DNA from: a virus
Length of the DNA stretch: 29,603 nucleotides
Virus record (IMG/VR): IMGVR_UViG_3300042568_000509
Span: 1 to 29,603 of that record
Reading direction: 5' to 3' (one strand)
The notes beneath the pieces were generated by a model. It was not told the origin of the DNA. It did not search any database and saw only the letters and a program-made list of their open reading frames with translations. Of the stretch, positions 1 to 7,786 are shown piece after piece (the first letter of the stretch is position 1; every line of letters begins with the position of its first letter). Position numbers and translations under genes: made by a program.

Positions 1-2
1 AC

Positions 3-128
3 CACGGCAGACGTGAGCTTTCAGCGCTCGGCATGGGCGTGTCGCTGACAGGAGAGGACAACCAACCAAGGCCGATCGAGGACATCCGCAAGGACGTTGA
101 GCAAATCATGACATCCTACCAGAGCTGA
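3..128 (+). CDS. 3' end of an unidentified gene (partial)
   Basis: An open frame enters from the left edge and stops at TGA 126-128, giving the last 41 residues, beginning HGRRELSALGMG and ending IMTSYQS. It stops two bases before the start of the primase-helicase gene, as expected of the previous gene in the same operon. The tail is polar with alternating charge (RPIEDIRKDVEQ), probably a short helix. No family can be recognised from so few residues. Its position suggests a replication-associated gene, which is inference only. Confidence 0.55.
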   Translation, partial: HGRRELSALGMGVSLTGEDNQPRPIEDIRKDVEQIMTSYQS

Positions 129-130
129 GC

Positions 131-2296
131 ATGAAACAGAGCGCACACACACTCATCGAGCTGGGCTATTCGGTCATCCCAGTAGACAGCCTCAAAAGGC
201 CCATGGTCTCGTTCAAGCGAAGCGGCTACACACAGACACTGCCAGGCAAGGAGCTTGACCTGCTTTTCGACAAGAGCCACGGCATAGCGATCATCGCTGG
301 AAAGGTGTCTAAGAACCTGATTTGCATTGATGTAGATCTGAAGTACGACAACACAGGAACGCTGATGTCTCGGCTCAAGGAAAGACTCATCGAGGCCATA
401 CCAGATTTCTTCCAAAGAGCTGTTCTACAGCAAACACAGTCAGGCGGTTACCATCTGATTTTTAGATGCGATGAAGGCACAACCATCCCTGGCAACAAGA
501 AGCTGGCTATGCGTAACACAACTCCAGAGGAACTAGCTGAGGATAAGAGGAATAACCATCGTCTGACACGCTCAGAAAGGGTTTTGATTGAGACAAGAGG
601 GGAGGGGGGATATTTCCTTGTGACTCCAACACCAAACTATTCACTCAAAAAAAATACATTCGAGACCATCGGCACATTCTCATCGGATGAATTAGATGCC
701 GTTTTTGCCACCTGCCGTTCGTTCTCCGAGACTTTCTATGACGAATCAACCATTGATATACCCCGACCAGAGATCGTGCGTCAGAGAGCCTCTAATGAGA
801 TTTCTCCATGGGATGATTACAACAACAAGACAGACGGTGTGCAATTGTTGCAGATATATGGCTGGACCACAAGCGGTTACATAAACAATACCACGGTTAA
901 GCTGCTTCGCCCTGGTAAGTCAGACTCTCGTGAGCATTCTGCATACTACCACACCGACACCAATAAGCTGGTTGTGTTCTCTACCTCCACGCCTTTTGAT
1001 ACAGAGGTAGGGGGACGTATTCCTGCCTACACCCCATTTGCGATCTTTGCCGTGTACGAGCATAACGGTGACTACCACAAGGCAATCATGCAGTTAAGGG
1101 ACGAGGGGTATGGTACAAAGAACTTTAAGTCCATACCCGAATCCAAGTCAGTGCTTCGTCCTGGTGAGGTGAAATCCAAACCAAGGCCTAGCGAGGAGCC
1201 TTCTCACTCGATGGAGGACCCCGACAATGTGGACTCTGACATCGCCAAGTACATCGGGGACTTCAACAACGCTGTTGGGTATCTTAACATGGCTCGGAGT
1301 AACTCCCTGCCTGAGGGCTTAAAGTTCGGTTACAACGACCTTGACAAGCACTGGAGGCTCAAGAAGGGACAGCTCAACATCGTACACGGCCTTGCCAACG
1401 TGGGTAAGTCAACCTTCATGTGGTATCTAGCAGTGCTGAGCGCTATCGCCCACGGCTGGAAGTGGGTCATCTACACTGGAGAGAATGATTACGAGTTTGT
1501 CATACGAAGGATGATGGAGACCTACACAGGCAAGCAGCTTCACCTGTTCTCACAGACCGAGTGGGACAACGCTGAGGTGTTCATCCGAACACACTTCACC
1601 TTCATCACCAACGAGCATAGCTACTCATTCCGTGACATCCTTGACATCGCAGAGAAGCTACGAAACGACTCGTTCTATTTCGATGCCCTAATGATCGACC
1701 CTTACAATTCATTGGTTGTCGATGATACTATCGCTAAAAGCGTTGGTAAGCTTAGCGGGAACAAGCACGACTACGACTACGCTGCTACAACAGAGATTAG
1801 GATATTCTGCCGCAAGACTGGGGCTAGTGTGTTCTTGAACGTGCATACAGGAACAGACGGTGCTAGGCGTGTAAACCGAGAGCCTAAACACCCACCACGG
1901 ATGTACGAGGTAGAGGGCGGTAACAAGTTTGCTGCACGTGCTGATGATTTTGTTACCGTGCATCGTAACACCAAGAGCGAGGAGTCCTGGATGTTCACCG
2001 AGGTACACGTCGACAAGGTAAAGACACAGGAGACTGGCGGACGCCCTACACCTGAGGACAGCCCTATCCTGCTCAGATTCGTGCCAGAGAAGGGGCGATT
2101 CCTTGCCATGCACGATGGCTTCCATCGATTTGATATCATTGACTACCATCTCACAGGATCTGGCCTAGCTACAGAGAAGAAACCCATCATAACCGAGCAA
2201 CAGTATAGCTCTGGTAAGTCACCTGCTATGGAGGGATTAAACGGCCAAACAAAAAATTATTTTTTGTCTGACGAGGAGGACAATGAGCCTTTTTAA
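131..2296 (+). CDS. Bifunctional primase-polymerase / RepA-DnaB-like helicase
   Basis: This 721-residue protein probably primes and unwinds phage DNA at the fork. The N-terminal part (about 1-200) fits the prim-pol (archaeo-eukaryotic primase-like) fold: an acidic pair in ICIDVD (D67, D69) and the motif SGGYH near 104-108. Around 280-330 a segment ending in HNGDYHKAIMQLRDEGYG resembles the region that follows prim-pol in such fusions. After a charged linker (about 345-375) comes a RecA-type ATPase: Walker A GLANVGKST (420-428), Walker B LMIDP with D523, and a later FLNVH strand, as in RepA/DnaB-type helicases. The length is normal for such a fusion. The protein ends in an acidic tail with a terminal phenylalanine, DEEDNEPF. 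ATG 131 lies two bases after the previous stop, so the start is secure. Confidence 0.9.
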   Translation: MKQSAHTLIELGYSVIPVDSLKRPMVSFKRSGYTQTLPGKELDLLFDKSHGIAIIAGKVSKNLICIDVDLKYDNTGTLMSRLKERLIEAIPDFFQRAVLQQTQSGGYHLIFRCDEGTTIPGNKKLAMRNTTPEELAEDKRNNHRLTRSERVLIETRGEGGYFLVTPTPNYSLKKNTFETIGTFSSDELDAVFATCRSFSETFYDESTIDIPRPEIVRQRASNEISPWDDYNNKTDGVQLLQIYGWTTSGYINNTTVKLLRPGKSDSREHSAYYHTDTNKLVVFSTSTPFDTEVGGRIPAYTPFAIFAVYEHNGDYHKAIMQLRDEGYGTKNFKSIPESKSVLRPGEVKSKPRPSEEPSHSMEDPDNVDSDIAKYIGDFNNAVGYLNMARSNSLPEGLKFGYNDLDKHWRLKKGQLNIVHGLANVGKSTFMWYLAVLSAIAHGWKWVIYTGENDYEFVIRRMMETYTGKQLHLFSQTEWDNAEVFIRTHFTFITNEHSYSFRDILDIAEKLRNDSFYFDALMIDPYNSLVVDDTIAKSVGKLSGNKHDYDYAATTEIRIFCRKTGASVFLNVHTGTDGARRVNREPKHPPRMYEVEGGNKFAARADDFVTVHRNTKSEESWMFTEVHVDKVKTQETGGRPTPEDSPILLRFVPEKGRFLAMHDGFHRFDIIDYHLTGSGLATEKKPIITEQQYSSGKSPAMEGLNGQTKNYFLSDEEDNEPF

Positions 2297-2298
2297 TT

Positions 2299-2306
2299 TA
2301 TCTTTG
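2299..2306 (+). promoter_or_regulatory. Bacteroidota-type -7 promoter box (TATCTTTG)
   Basis: A TAnnTTTG match followed by C lies immediately after the primase-helicase stop codon and 15 bases before the ATG at 2322. This is the consensus -7 element of the Bacteroidota primary sigma factor. I see no well-spaced TTG element upstream. It probably drives the small-gene operon that runs to 3884. Confidence 0.6.
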
Positions 2307-2321
2307 CAAAACCAAAACATC

Positions 2322-2555
2322 ATGAACATAATTATGGCAGAAGGAACAATCAAATTCAACCTACCCGAAGAGCGGGAGGAGTTTATCGACGCGTTCAATG
2401 GGACGTCGTGGAAGATCGTAGTAAGTTGCATACTTGAGTACCTCAGGAGGCAGAACAAGAACGAGGAGGACGAGGTTGCGTACAAGGTTCGCAGCGAGAT
2501 ATTCTCTGAGATTATGGAGATGATCGAGGACAGTTCATTAACGCTTAACGTATGA
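2322..2555 (+). CDS. Small acidic protein of unknown function
   Basis: A 77-residue, glutamate-rich protein (or 73 residues if started at the internal ATG 2334, giving MAEGTIKFNLPEE). I do not choose the earlier in-frame ATG at 2283 because it lies upstream of the promoter box at 2299-2306 and inside the end of the primase-helicase gene. The sequence has a beta-like start (TIKFNLPEEREEF) followed by helical, charged segments containing RRQNKNEEDE. No family is recognised. Its stop overlaps the next start as ATGA, so the two are translationally coupled. First gene of a five-gene operon of small proteins. Confidence 0.7.
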   Translation: MNIIMAEGTIKFNLPEEREEFIDAFNGTSWKIVVSCILEYLRRQNKNEEDEVAYKVRSEIFSEIMEMIEDSSLTLNV

Positions 2556-2935
2556 AAGATAACGGTATGCTGATGATACCATGCTCGATAGAGAACGTAT
2601 CAACTAGAAAAGACAAGACACTAAAGGTTGTTATCGAGACCCAGGAGATCTCGCCAGACAAGATCGCCCAGCTGATGAGCCTATGGGTTAACGGGTACGG
2701 CATCATGTGCTTCAAGGGTGAGCAGTTCTCCCACGACGAGCAGGAGCTGATTAGCTCCATCAAGCTTTCGGCAGAGGAGCTAGGTGCTAAGACACCTTCC
2801 GAGAGGTTGCGTAACACGCTCTATGTGTTGTTCAGGGAAAACCCTAAGGGATTCCAGACATTCGACTCTTTCTACCTCAACCACATGGAGGAGATCATCA
2901 AGATGATTAAACGCAGACTAGACAACAAGATATGA
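2552..2935 (+). CDS. Conserved-looking hypothetical protein, 127 aa
   Basis: The N-terminal third (about 8-40) has strand-like character with the segment VSTRKDKTLKVVIETQEISP, a pattern I associate with small early proteins of Bacteroidota phages, although I cannot name a function. The C-terminal half is helical and charged and ends in IKMIKRRLDNKI. It overlaps the genes on both sides by four bases or so, which indicates coupled translation. It could bind nucleic acid or a host protein; nothing in the sequence decides this. Confidence 0.75.
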   Translation: MKDNGMLMIPCSIENVSTRKDKTLKVVIETQEISPDKIAQLMSLWVNGYGIMCFKGEQFSHDEQELISSIKLSAEELGAKTPSERLRNTLYVLFRENPKGFQTFDSFYLNHMEEIIKMIKRRLDNKI

Positions 2936-3120
2936 AAAAGCGAGGCGGAGCAAGACCAGGCGCTGGTGCTAAGCGCAAGTACGGAGAGGCTACAGAAAAT
3001 CTAACTGTACGCATCCCAGCTTCAAAGAAGCAGGAGGTTCTTGAGCTTATCAGGCACTATCTGAAAGAGAACGAGGTTAATAGGGATGGAATTAAATACG
3101 ATCCGTTATATGGGTGCTGA
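2932..3120 (+). CDS. Small basic protein with GGARPGAG motif, ribbon-helix-helix candidate
   Basis: A 62-residue protein opening with RGGARPGAGAKRKYGE, a motif common in small phage proteins, often ahead of a DNA-binding domain. It is followed by the strand ENLTVRIPASKK and a helix QEVLELIRHYLKEN, matching the beta strand plus helix layout of ribbon-helix-helix (CopG/Arc-like) proteins. A DNA-binding regulator is therefore the likely role, but the second helix is short, so the fold is uncertain. It overlaps the previous gene by four bases (ATGA). Confidence 0.7.
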   Translation: MKKRGGARPGAGAKRKYGEATENLTVRIPASKKQEVLELIRHYLKENEVNRDGIKYDPLYGC

Positions 3121-3322
3121 AACAGCTGTGCAGTACCTTAAGAAGATGGTGTTCCCATACCTAACGCACGAAGAGAAGATGCTTACAGGTCAGTTCTTTT
3201 ATGAAGCAGAGTTGATGGAGAAGGAGCAAATAATGGCATTTGCAAAGTTGTGGGAGGAGAAATTGCTTGATGGTAGAATAGATAGTGTTGATGATTTATA
3301 CAACAAAACATATAAGCAATGA
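3110..3322 (+). CDS. Small helical protein of unknown function, 70-78 aa
   Basis: From ATG 3110 the protein has 70 residues (MGAETAVQYLKKM...). An in-frame ATG at 3086 would add eight residues but overlap the previous gene by 35 bases instead of 11, so I prefer 3110. The sequence is amphipathic helix throughout, with the core LMEKEQIMAFAKLWEEK. That MEKEQI motif recurs in short proteins of Bacteroidota phages without a known function. It overlaps the next gene by four bases (ATGA). Confidence 0.65.
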   Translation: MGAETAVQYLKKMVFPYLTHEEKMLTGQFFYEAELMEKEQIMAFAKLWEEKLLDGRIDSVDDLYNKTYKQ

Positions 3323-3570
3323 AAACAATTGAGCAGATTTACGATGGTTTTGTAACCATGACTACTAACAGGAAGGAAGGCACAATGAATATTGCAACCT
3401 TCAGGGACCTAACATCAGGATCAGAGATACATGACTGCTTTGGATACAAGCTTTTAGTAACCGAGGTTATCGATAGTTGGCGAGCAAAAGGTTTTTTTGA
3501 AGACAACAAAAGACCAACGGTCTATAAGGTAAAGGCTACGATCACTCACACACCAAAGAAGTCTGAATGA
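3319..3570 (+). CDS. Hypothetical protein, 83 aa
   Basis: Mixed alpha/beta composition: a helix at the start (IEQIYDGFVTM), then strand-like segments such as FGYKLLVTEVID and TVYKVKATITH. No motif is recognised. It is coupled on both sides by ATGA overlaps, in the middle of the small-gene operon. An alternative in-frame ATG exists further inside (3384, MNIATFRDL), but the ATGA overlap supports 3319. Confidence 0.7.
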   Translation: MKTIEQIYDGFVTMTTNRKEGTMNIATFRDLTSGSEIHDCFGYKLLVTEVIDSWRAKGFFEDNKRPTVYKVKATITHTPKKSE

Positions 3571-3884
3571 GGACTGGTATTGTAAACAGACTAGGTGTGG
3601 ACCAGCAGTGCAGGTTAACCTTCAAGACAAAGAAGGGAAACAATATGCTGTTCCTGTTCATGGAGATACCATACAACCCAAACCGCATACCTATGGACTG
3701 CTCTGACTTCCTGTACGAGATCATGAACATGGAGAGCGGTGAGCGGTTTGTTATCAGTGGTGGTAAATATGACAACCATGTAAAATCTGGTTACTTCCAC
3801 AGCGTACTTAAGACCGATAAATACGCCCATCTTCAGGACAAGCTTATCGAAGGAACTTCATTAAGATTTATTTATATCTGCTAG
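3567..3884 (+). CDS. Hypothetical protein, 105 aa
   Basis: Unrecognised protein with hydrophobic strand LFLFMEIPY near residues 28-36 and an end rich in aromatic residues (SLRFIYIC). It has no clear signal peptide or membrane helix. The start is set by a four-base ATGA overlap with the previous gene. It is the last gene before the 3901 promoter box. The short AT-rich gap that follows contains an imperfect inverted repeat (AAGATTT near 3865, AAATCTT near 3894) that could act as a weak terminator. Confidence 0.65.
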   Translation: MRTGIVNRLGVDQQCRLTFKTKKGNNMLFLFMEIPYNPNRIPMDCSDFLYEIMNMESGERFVISGGKYDNHVKSGYFHSVLKTDKYAHLQDKLIEGTSLRFIYIC

Positions 3885-3900
3885 AAATAAAAGAAATCTT

Positions 3901-3908
3901 TATTTTTG
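3901..3908 (+). promoter_or_regulatory. Bacteroidota-type -7 promoter box (TATTTTTG)
   Basis: TAnnTTTG match with only four bases between its last G and the ATG at 3913. If transcription begins where it normally does relative to this box, the mRNA has almost no 5' leader. I see no good -33 TTG element. Probably drives the unit carrying terL. Confidence 0.5.
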
Positions 3909-3912
3909 TTTC

Positions 3913-4173
3913 ATGGATGTATATGAAGAAGAGAAGTATGTTGACATTGAGTATGCTGTATTTGCTAATGTCTACCACGCTTGCTATACCAAACAGGAGC
4001 ATGATATTTATGGCAGCGTAGATGCTGTTGTATCATCCTTTATTGATAGCATCAGGACAAATCAATCAAACACGGCTTACATACTTTCTGTTAAGAAGCA
4101 GAACAACTACCTGTATATAAGCTCGGCTAAAAAAAGACAAGACAAGCTATGGCGAAGAAAGCAAAACCAGTAG
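3913..4173 (+). CDS. Hypothetical protein, 86 aa
   Basis: A tyrosine-rich, acidic N-terminal part (MDVYEEEKYVDIEYAV) followed by a basic C-terminus (SAKKRQDKLWRRKQNQ). No family is recognised. First gene of the unit that leads into terL. It overlaps the next gene by 25 bases. Because the promoter box sits directly upstream, its message may be leaderless. Confidence 0.65.
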   Translation: MDVYEEEKYVDIEYAVFANVYHACYTKQEHDIYGSVDAVVSSFIDSIRTNQSNTAYILSVKKQNNYLYISSAKKRQDKLWRRKQNQ

Positions 4174-4562
4174 GAATAAACGGATCTGGTTTCTCTAAGG
4201 AGGACTGGGACCACCTAGAGAAACTATCCGAAAAGGACCCAGTTATCTGGAGCGCTATCGAGGTGCTTAAGATAATATTCTCTAGGGCGCATATCGAGAG
4301 CTTCGTCACACTAAGAGACACCATAGACTTCCTAAACCAGTCTTTAAAGGACGTCGCTTCGCTTCCTAAGGAGCATAGGCCAAACATCCTAAGCAACAAC
4401 CAGGAGAAGGAGTTTGACTCCATCCTGAAGGTTGCTGCTGCTATACCAAAGCTAAACATCGACCTTCAGAACATGAAGGACAACCTGTTCTCTGACGCGG
4501 ATGTCGATGTAAACGATAACATTTCACTGAGCGACAAATGGGCCAACGCGTCAAGAAAGTAA
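4149..4562 (+). CDS. Hypothetical protein, 137 aa; possible small terminase or packaging-associated protein
   Basis: Mostly helical, with a lysine start (MAKKAKPVG), a central region of heptad-like helices (about 30-115) and an acidic stretch near the end (DADVDVNDN). It lies three genes before terL, where phages often place the small terminase subunit. No helix-turn-helix can be picked out with confidence, so the small-terminase idea is only positional. It overlaps its neighbours by about 25 bases on each side. Confidence 0.65.
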   Translation: MAKKAKPVGINGSGFSKEDWDHLEKLSEKDPVIWSAIEVLKIIFSRAHIESFVTLRDTIDFLNQSLKDVASLPKEHRPNILSNNQEKEFDSILKVAAAIPKLNIDLQNMKDNLFSDADVDVNDNISLSDKWANASRK

Positions 4563-4921
4563 GGGAGGTTCCATATAAGGTGATCGAGGAGGGCCACGTA
4601 CCTAGGAAACTTCTTAGTGCAGCCGAGGTGCGCGAGACCGTGTACGGACTCTTTGAGATATATGGCTTCTTTATAGTTGACGGAAGATACCTATACTGCT
4701 TCCTGTCGTTTATAGACCACAAGGGGATGATAAAGTACACCGTAAGGATGTTCATGTCCACCATTGAGTTTATGCCGTTCAAGATGAGGGCCGATATGTA
4801 CAGGGACATTGTCCCATACTTAAAGGAGAACTTCGTGAAGAACCCTCATCTGATGATAACAGACAAGGAAGAGCTAGAGAAGTTCATGCGCTGGAGGCCT
4901 AGGTCAATTGAGATCCTATGA
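4538..4921 (+). CDS. Hypothetical protein, 127 aa
   Basis: Starts with a basic segment (MGQRVKKVREVPYKVIEEG), continues with an alpha/beta core rich in aromatic residues (YGFFIVDGRYLYCFLSF), then a charged helical C-terminus ending in RWRPRSIEIL. No recognised motif. It overlaps the following gene by four bases (ATGA), and its position between two other unknown genes just upstream of terL suggests a packaging or late-gene accessory role; that is inference. Confidence 0.65.
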   Translation: MGQRVKKVREVPYKVIEEGHVPRKLLSAAEVRETVYGLFEIYGFFIVDGRYLYCFLSFIDHKGMIKYTVRMFMSTIEFMPFKMRADMYRDIVPYLKENFVKNPHLMITDKEELEKFMRWRPRSIEIL

Positions 4922-5325
4922 GCGAAGAAGAGAAATATAAACAGCCTTACTGGTTCACGCACTCGAAGTTCTACAAGAAGCTTCGTAAGCATGAGCTATC
5001 TGACGAGAGCTGTTTTAAGCACATAGGCTCGATGCCAGAGCTAGAGCCTGATGAGCTATGGCCTGTTGACAAGCCGCTAACAGCCGAGGAGGTTGACCAG
5101 GCGCTAAGAATGAACAAGCTAAGGAGGCTGTATCTGGAGAACGAGAAGTGGGAGATCGTGCAGCTAGGCAACATACGTGAACCTGTAGATGACGAAGCTT
5201 ACTGGGAATTCACTACCTTTCTTGCTGAATGTTATGAGCTGCTAGGGGAGCAGTACGTAAATTACATCCTGGAGCCTCTAGGCTTCGTACAACATAGATA
5301 TGTCACGAACAAAAGAATCAGGTAA
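4918..5325 (+). CDS. Hypothetical protein upstream of terminase, 135 aa
   Basis: Acidic, helix-rich protein with segments such as SMPELEPDELWPVDKPLTAEE and a tryptophan/tyrosine-rich end. It overlaps the start of terL by 26 bases. Directly upstream of terL it is an alternative candidate for a small terminase-like or terminase-associated factor, but no DNA-binding motif is visible and the function stays open. Confidence 0.65.
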   Translation: MSEEEKYKQPYWFTHSKFYKKLRKHELSDESCFKHIGSMPELEPDELWPVDKPLTAEEVDQALRMNKLRRLYLENEKWEIVQLGNIREPVDDEAYWEFTTFLAECYELLGEQYVNYILEPLGFVQHRYVTNKRIR

Positions 5326-7216
5326 GATAAACATAATTGACTCAAAATCCAAGACCAGGCCGATTTATGAGTGGGAGGGCAAGCCTTCTATATTCAGGAC
5401 CAAGCGTGACGAGGAGGCTTGGTGGGAAAGAGAGAAGAAGCGTTGGCGCGAGGGCTACGGCGGTTTAACTGGCGCCCATTACTTTACCGTAACACAGGGT
5501 ACGTACAAGAGCGCCTTGAACGAGTATATAAGGCCTCAGGTCCGTGATGGGGATATGCTAGTGTTTGAGGAGTATGAGTCGTGCCGAAAGTCGATGGAGG
5601 ACCTGTTTATTGCTAAGCGACGTGGTTTTGCCTTGTCGTCCATATTCGGAGGAGCCATTCCGATGTATACAGCGATCACTAAGCCTGGTTCCACCAATCT
5701 AATTACCTCAGCAGATAAGACCAGGCTAGAGGAACTATACAAGGAGAAGCCGCTAGTGTTCTACTCCGAGATAGATAGTTCCATAAAGCCTAACACAATA
5801 TCACTACGCCAGAGCGGTTACCTTCACTTTGGTAAGAAGGAGTCTGACGGGAGTATATCTGGTCTGAACTCCAAGATAATGCTCATCCAGACCACGGAGT
5901 CTCCTAAGGACGCTACAGCGTTTGAGGCCTATCGTGCTACGACTATATTCATCGACGAGGTATTCCTTCACCCTAGGCCAGATGTTGTTGTGGCATCTAG
6001 TCAGGACTCGATCAAGAACGGCTTTGTTAAGATCAACCCGATCGTACTAGGCGGAAGTTGCGGTGTTGCATCCACAGAGGGCGCAACAAAGATGCAGCAA
6101 TATTGGATGGACGCAGACGCTAATATGGTTAGAACCGTGTTTATCCCAGGTTGGATGTGCATATCGGACGCGCCTGAGCTAGACGATGACGGAAACCAAA
6201 CAGGCCGTATGCTTAACTTCTGCCCTAACGGTCGTAGCGACCAGGCGGCTGCTACGGACTGGATACTCAAGATGCGAGGCAAGCTAGAGAAGGCAAAGAA
6301 CAAGGCCAAGTACTTGCAGTTTGTTAAGGCTTACCCTCTATCTATAGAGGAGGTTTTTGACGTGAACACACAGGGCGTGTTCACAGAGGATGTTATGGAC
6401 CACCTATCTAGCGCATCTATTAGGATACTAAAGGAGAACTACCCAGTAGGACGATATGACCTGTATGAGACACCTTCAGGTCTTATAACAGCGCGTGTGA
6501 ACGCTAACTCTGGCGACTTCTATATCCTAGACCATCCTAACCAGTCTTTGAAGTATGGGGCTGGTAATGACCCTATCCCGTTCGGACACAACGAAGACAT
6601 CACTTATAGACGTTCTGAGAACTCTATAGCCATCGGTTCGTTTAACGAGATGAAGCTAGTGGCCTACCATGCTGAAAGGACTCACGATGCCGATATCGCC
6701 GCGCAGAAGATGATCATGCTTGCTAGGTACTACAACGACGCAAAGATAATGATCGAGCGTAACCGAGGTGGTATGATCATAGACAAGATAAAGCAGCAGG
6801 GCTACACGCATCTACTAGCAAACCAGCCTAAGTGGATGGGAGCCTCTGGGTACGACAAGAGGGCTAGATACGGCTGGTATAAGGACAGCGTGTCTTCACA
6901 GGCCGCATACGCTGAGCTGATTACATACATCACTAAATACTCTGACCAGATATTCATAAAGCGCTTGGTCGATGAGCTTAAGCGGTTTATTGTTGATAAC
7001 ACCGACTTAGCCGATGCCTGGGTGTCGTTCCTGATTTACGCAAGGGAGTACCACGAGCGAATTGCGAAGAAGATTGAGACTAATTTTACTACTGTTGAAA
7101 CATCTGTTGTTACAATTAGGAACGGTCAGCGTCTAGTGGAACGAAAAACTGTGTATATTAAAGGCGAAAATGGAGAGCCTGTAAATCGACCAGATATATT
7201 TAATTATGGTAGGTGA
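5300..7216 (+). CDS. terL: Terminase large subunit
   Basis: A 638-residue DNA-packaging motor that would cut concatemers and pump DNA through the portal using ATP. The ATPase half carries an arginine-containing region AKRRGFALSS (105-114), which stands where a Walker A-type loop is expected but is atypical, and a clear Walker B with catalytic glutamate, TTIFIDE (D219, E220). The C-terminal half fits the RNase H-like nuclease: candidate metal ligands are D424 (GAGNDPIPFG), E486 (IMIERNRGG) and D572 (DLADAWVSF). The combination resembles terminases of crAss-like and marine Bacteroidota podoviruses. Its start overlaps the preceding gene by 26 bases. It lies upstream of a RuvC-like nuclease and the portal, the usual packaging cluster. 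Confidence 0.93.
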   Translation: MSRTKESGKINIIDSKSKTRPIYEWEGKPSIFRTKRDEEAWWEREKKRWREGYGGLTGAHYFTVTQGTYKSALNEYIRPQVRDGDMLVFEEYESCRKSMEDLFIAKRRGFALSSIFGGAIPMYTAITKPGSTNLITSADKTRLEELYKEKPLVFYSEIDSSIKPNTISLRQSGYLHFGKKESDGSISGLNSKIMLIQTTESPKDATAFEAYRATTIFIDEVFLHPRPDVVVASSQDSIKNGFVKINPIVLGGSCGVASTEGATKMQQYWMDADANMVRTVFIPGWMCISDAPELDDDGNQTGRMLNFCPNGRSDQAAATDWILKMRGKLEKAKNKAKYLQFVKAYPLSIEEVFDVNTQGVFTEDVMDHLSSASIRILKENYPVGRYDLYETPSGLITARVNANSGDFYILDHPNQSLKYGAGNDPIPFGHNEDITYRRSENSIAIGSFNEMKLVAYHAERTHDADIAAQKMIMLARYYNDAKIMIERNRGGMIIDKIKQQGYTHLLANQPKWMGASGYDKRARYGWYKDSVSSQAAYAELITYITKYSDQIFIKRLVDELKRFIVDNTDLADAWVSFLIYAREYHERIAKKIETNFTTVETSVVTIRNGQRLVERKTVYIKGENGEPVNRPDIFNYGR

Positions 7217-7406
7217 CATAAGAGAGCAATCGCAGCAGATATCGTATGTTTCGGATAACAAGGTGACCGAGATTGGATACTTCATGCGTTTCGCTGAGTA
7301 CACACCTGAGACCAAGAATGTGGTTGGAATAGTGGCGGTTATACTAGACAAGTCAGGAAAAATAATATACCGTGATCCCAAGTCAATCAGATTTATATTC
7401 GAGTGA
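7206..7406 (+). CDS. Small protein downstream of terL, 66 aa
   Basis: Compact beta-rich sequence with segments VVGIVAVILDKSGKIIYRD, suggesting a small all-beta or alpha/beta fold. No family recognised. It overlaps the end of terL by 11 bases, so it is probably translated from the same message. No signal peptide or membrane helix. Confidence 0.6.
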   Translation: MVGDIREQSQQISYVSDNKVTEIGYFMRFAEYTPETKNVVGIVAVILDKSGKIIYRDPKSIRFIFE

Positions 7407-7437
7407 CGACGGAACACTGATCAAGGCGATACCGTCG

Positions 7438-7683
7438 ATGTCGCTAACCAACCCTAAGGTTAAAAAGGACGGCACCTATACTGGCAATGATAAGAACGGA
7501 GCTGAGTACTCTATAAGAATAGAGGATACCGACCTTGTACACTCTAAGACCAAGAAGCCAGGATACAGAATACATTTCGTAGCAATAACTACTAGACTGT
7601 CTTTCATAAGCTTTGAAGGCAATTCTATAGATATTATAAAGGCTAGGCTAGAAAAAATAGGATATAAGTTTGGTAATCATTAG
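7438..7683 (+). CDS. Small hypothetical protein, 81 aa
   Basis: The first ATG in this frame is at 7438 (MSLTNPKVKKDG). A GTG at 7372 would extend the protein to 103 residues but overlap the previous gene by 35 bases, so the start is uncertain. The sequence has strand-like segments (AEYSIRIED, YRIHFVAIT) and ends in a helix with IIKARLEKIGYKFGNH. No function recognised. It is the last gene before a strong terminator. Confidence 0.55.
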   Translation: MSLTNPKVKKDGTYTGNDKNGAEYSIRIEDTDLVHSKTKKPGYRIHFVAITTRLSFISFEGNSIDIIKARLEKIGYKFGNH

Positions 7684-7736
7684 ATTTGCACCGACTTGTA
7701 AGATGCTGTCTGCTCGCGTCTTGTAATGTTTTGGGT

Positions 7737-7769
7737 TAGCCGATCACTTTTGTGGTCGGCTATTTTTTT
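7737..7769 (+). terminator. Rho-independent terminator after the terL unit
   Basis: Inverted repeat TAGCCGATCAC (7737-7747), loop TTTT, and GTGGTCGGCTA (7752-7762): 11 base pairs with one G-U pair. A T run (to 7769) follows directly. It closes the unit that holds terL. Confidence 0.88.
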
Positions 7770-7786
7770 AATAAAAAAATATTTTA

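Noticed and set aside
1709-2149. Long minus-strand open frames opposite the helicase, terminase, portal and tail-hub genes
   Set aside because: They are shadows of strongly supported + strand genes, with no promoters or recognisable products.
2283-2321. Earlier ATG (2283) for the first small gene, preceded by GAGGAGGA
   Set aside because: It lies within the end of the primase-helicase gene and upstream of the promoter box at 2299; the purine run simply encodes the acidic tail. Bacteroidota rarely use Shine-Dalgarno sites.
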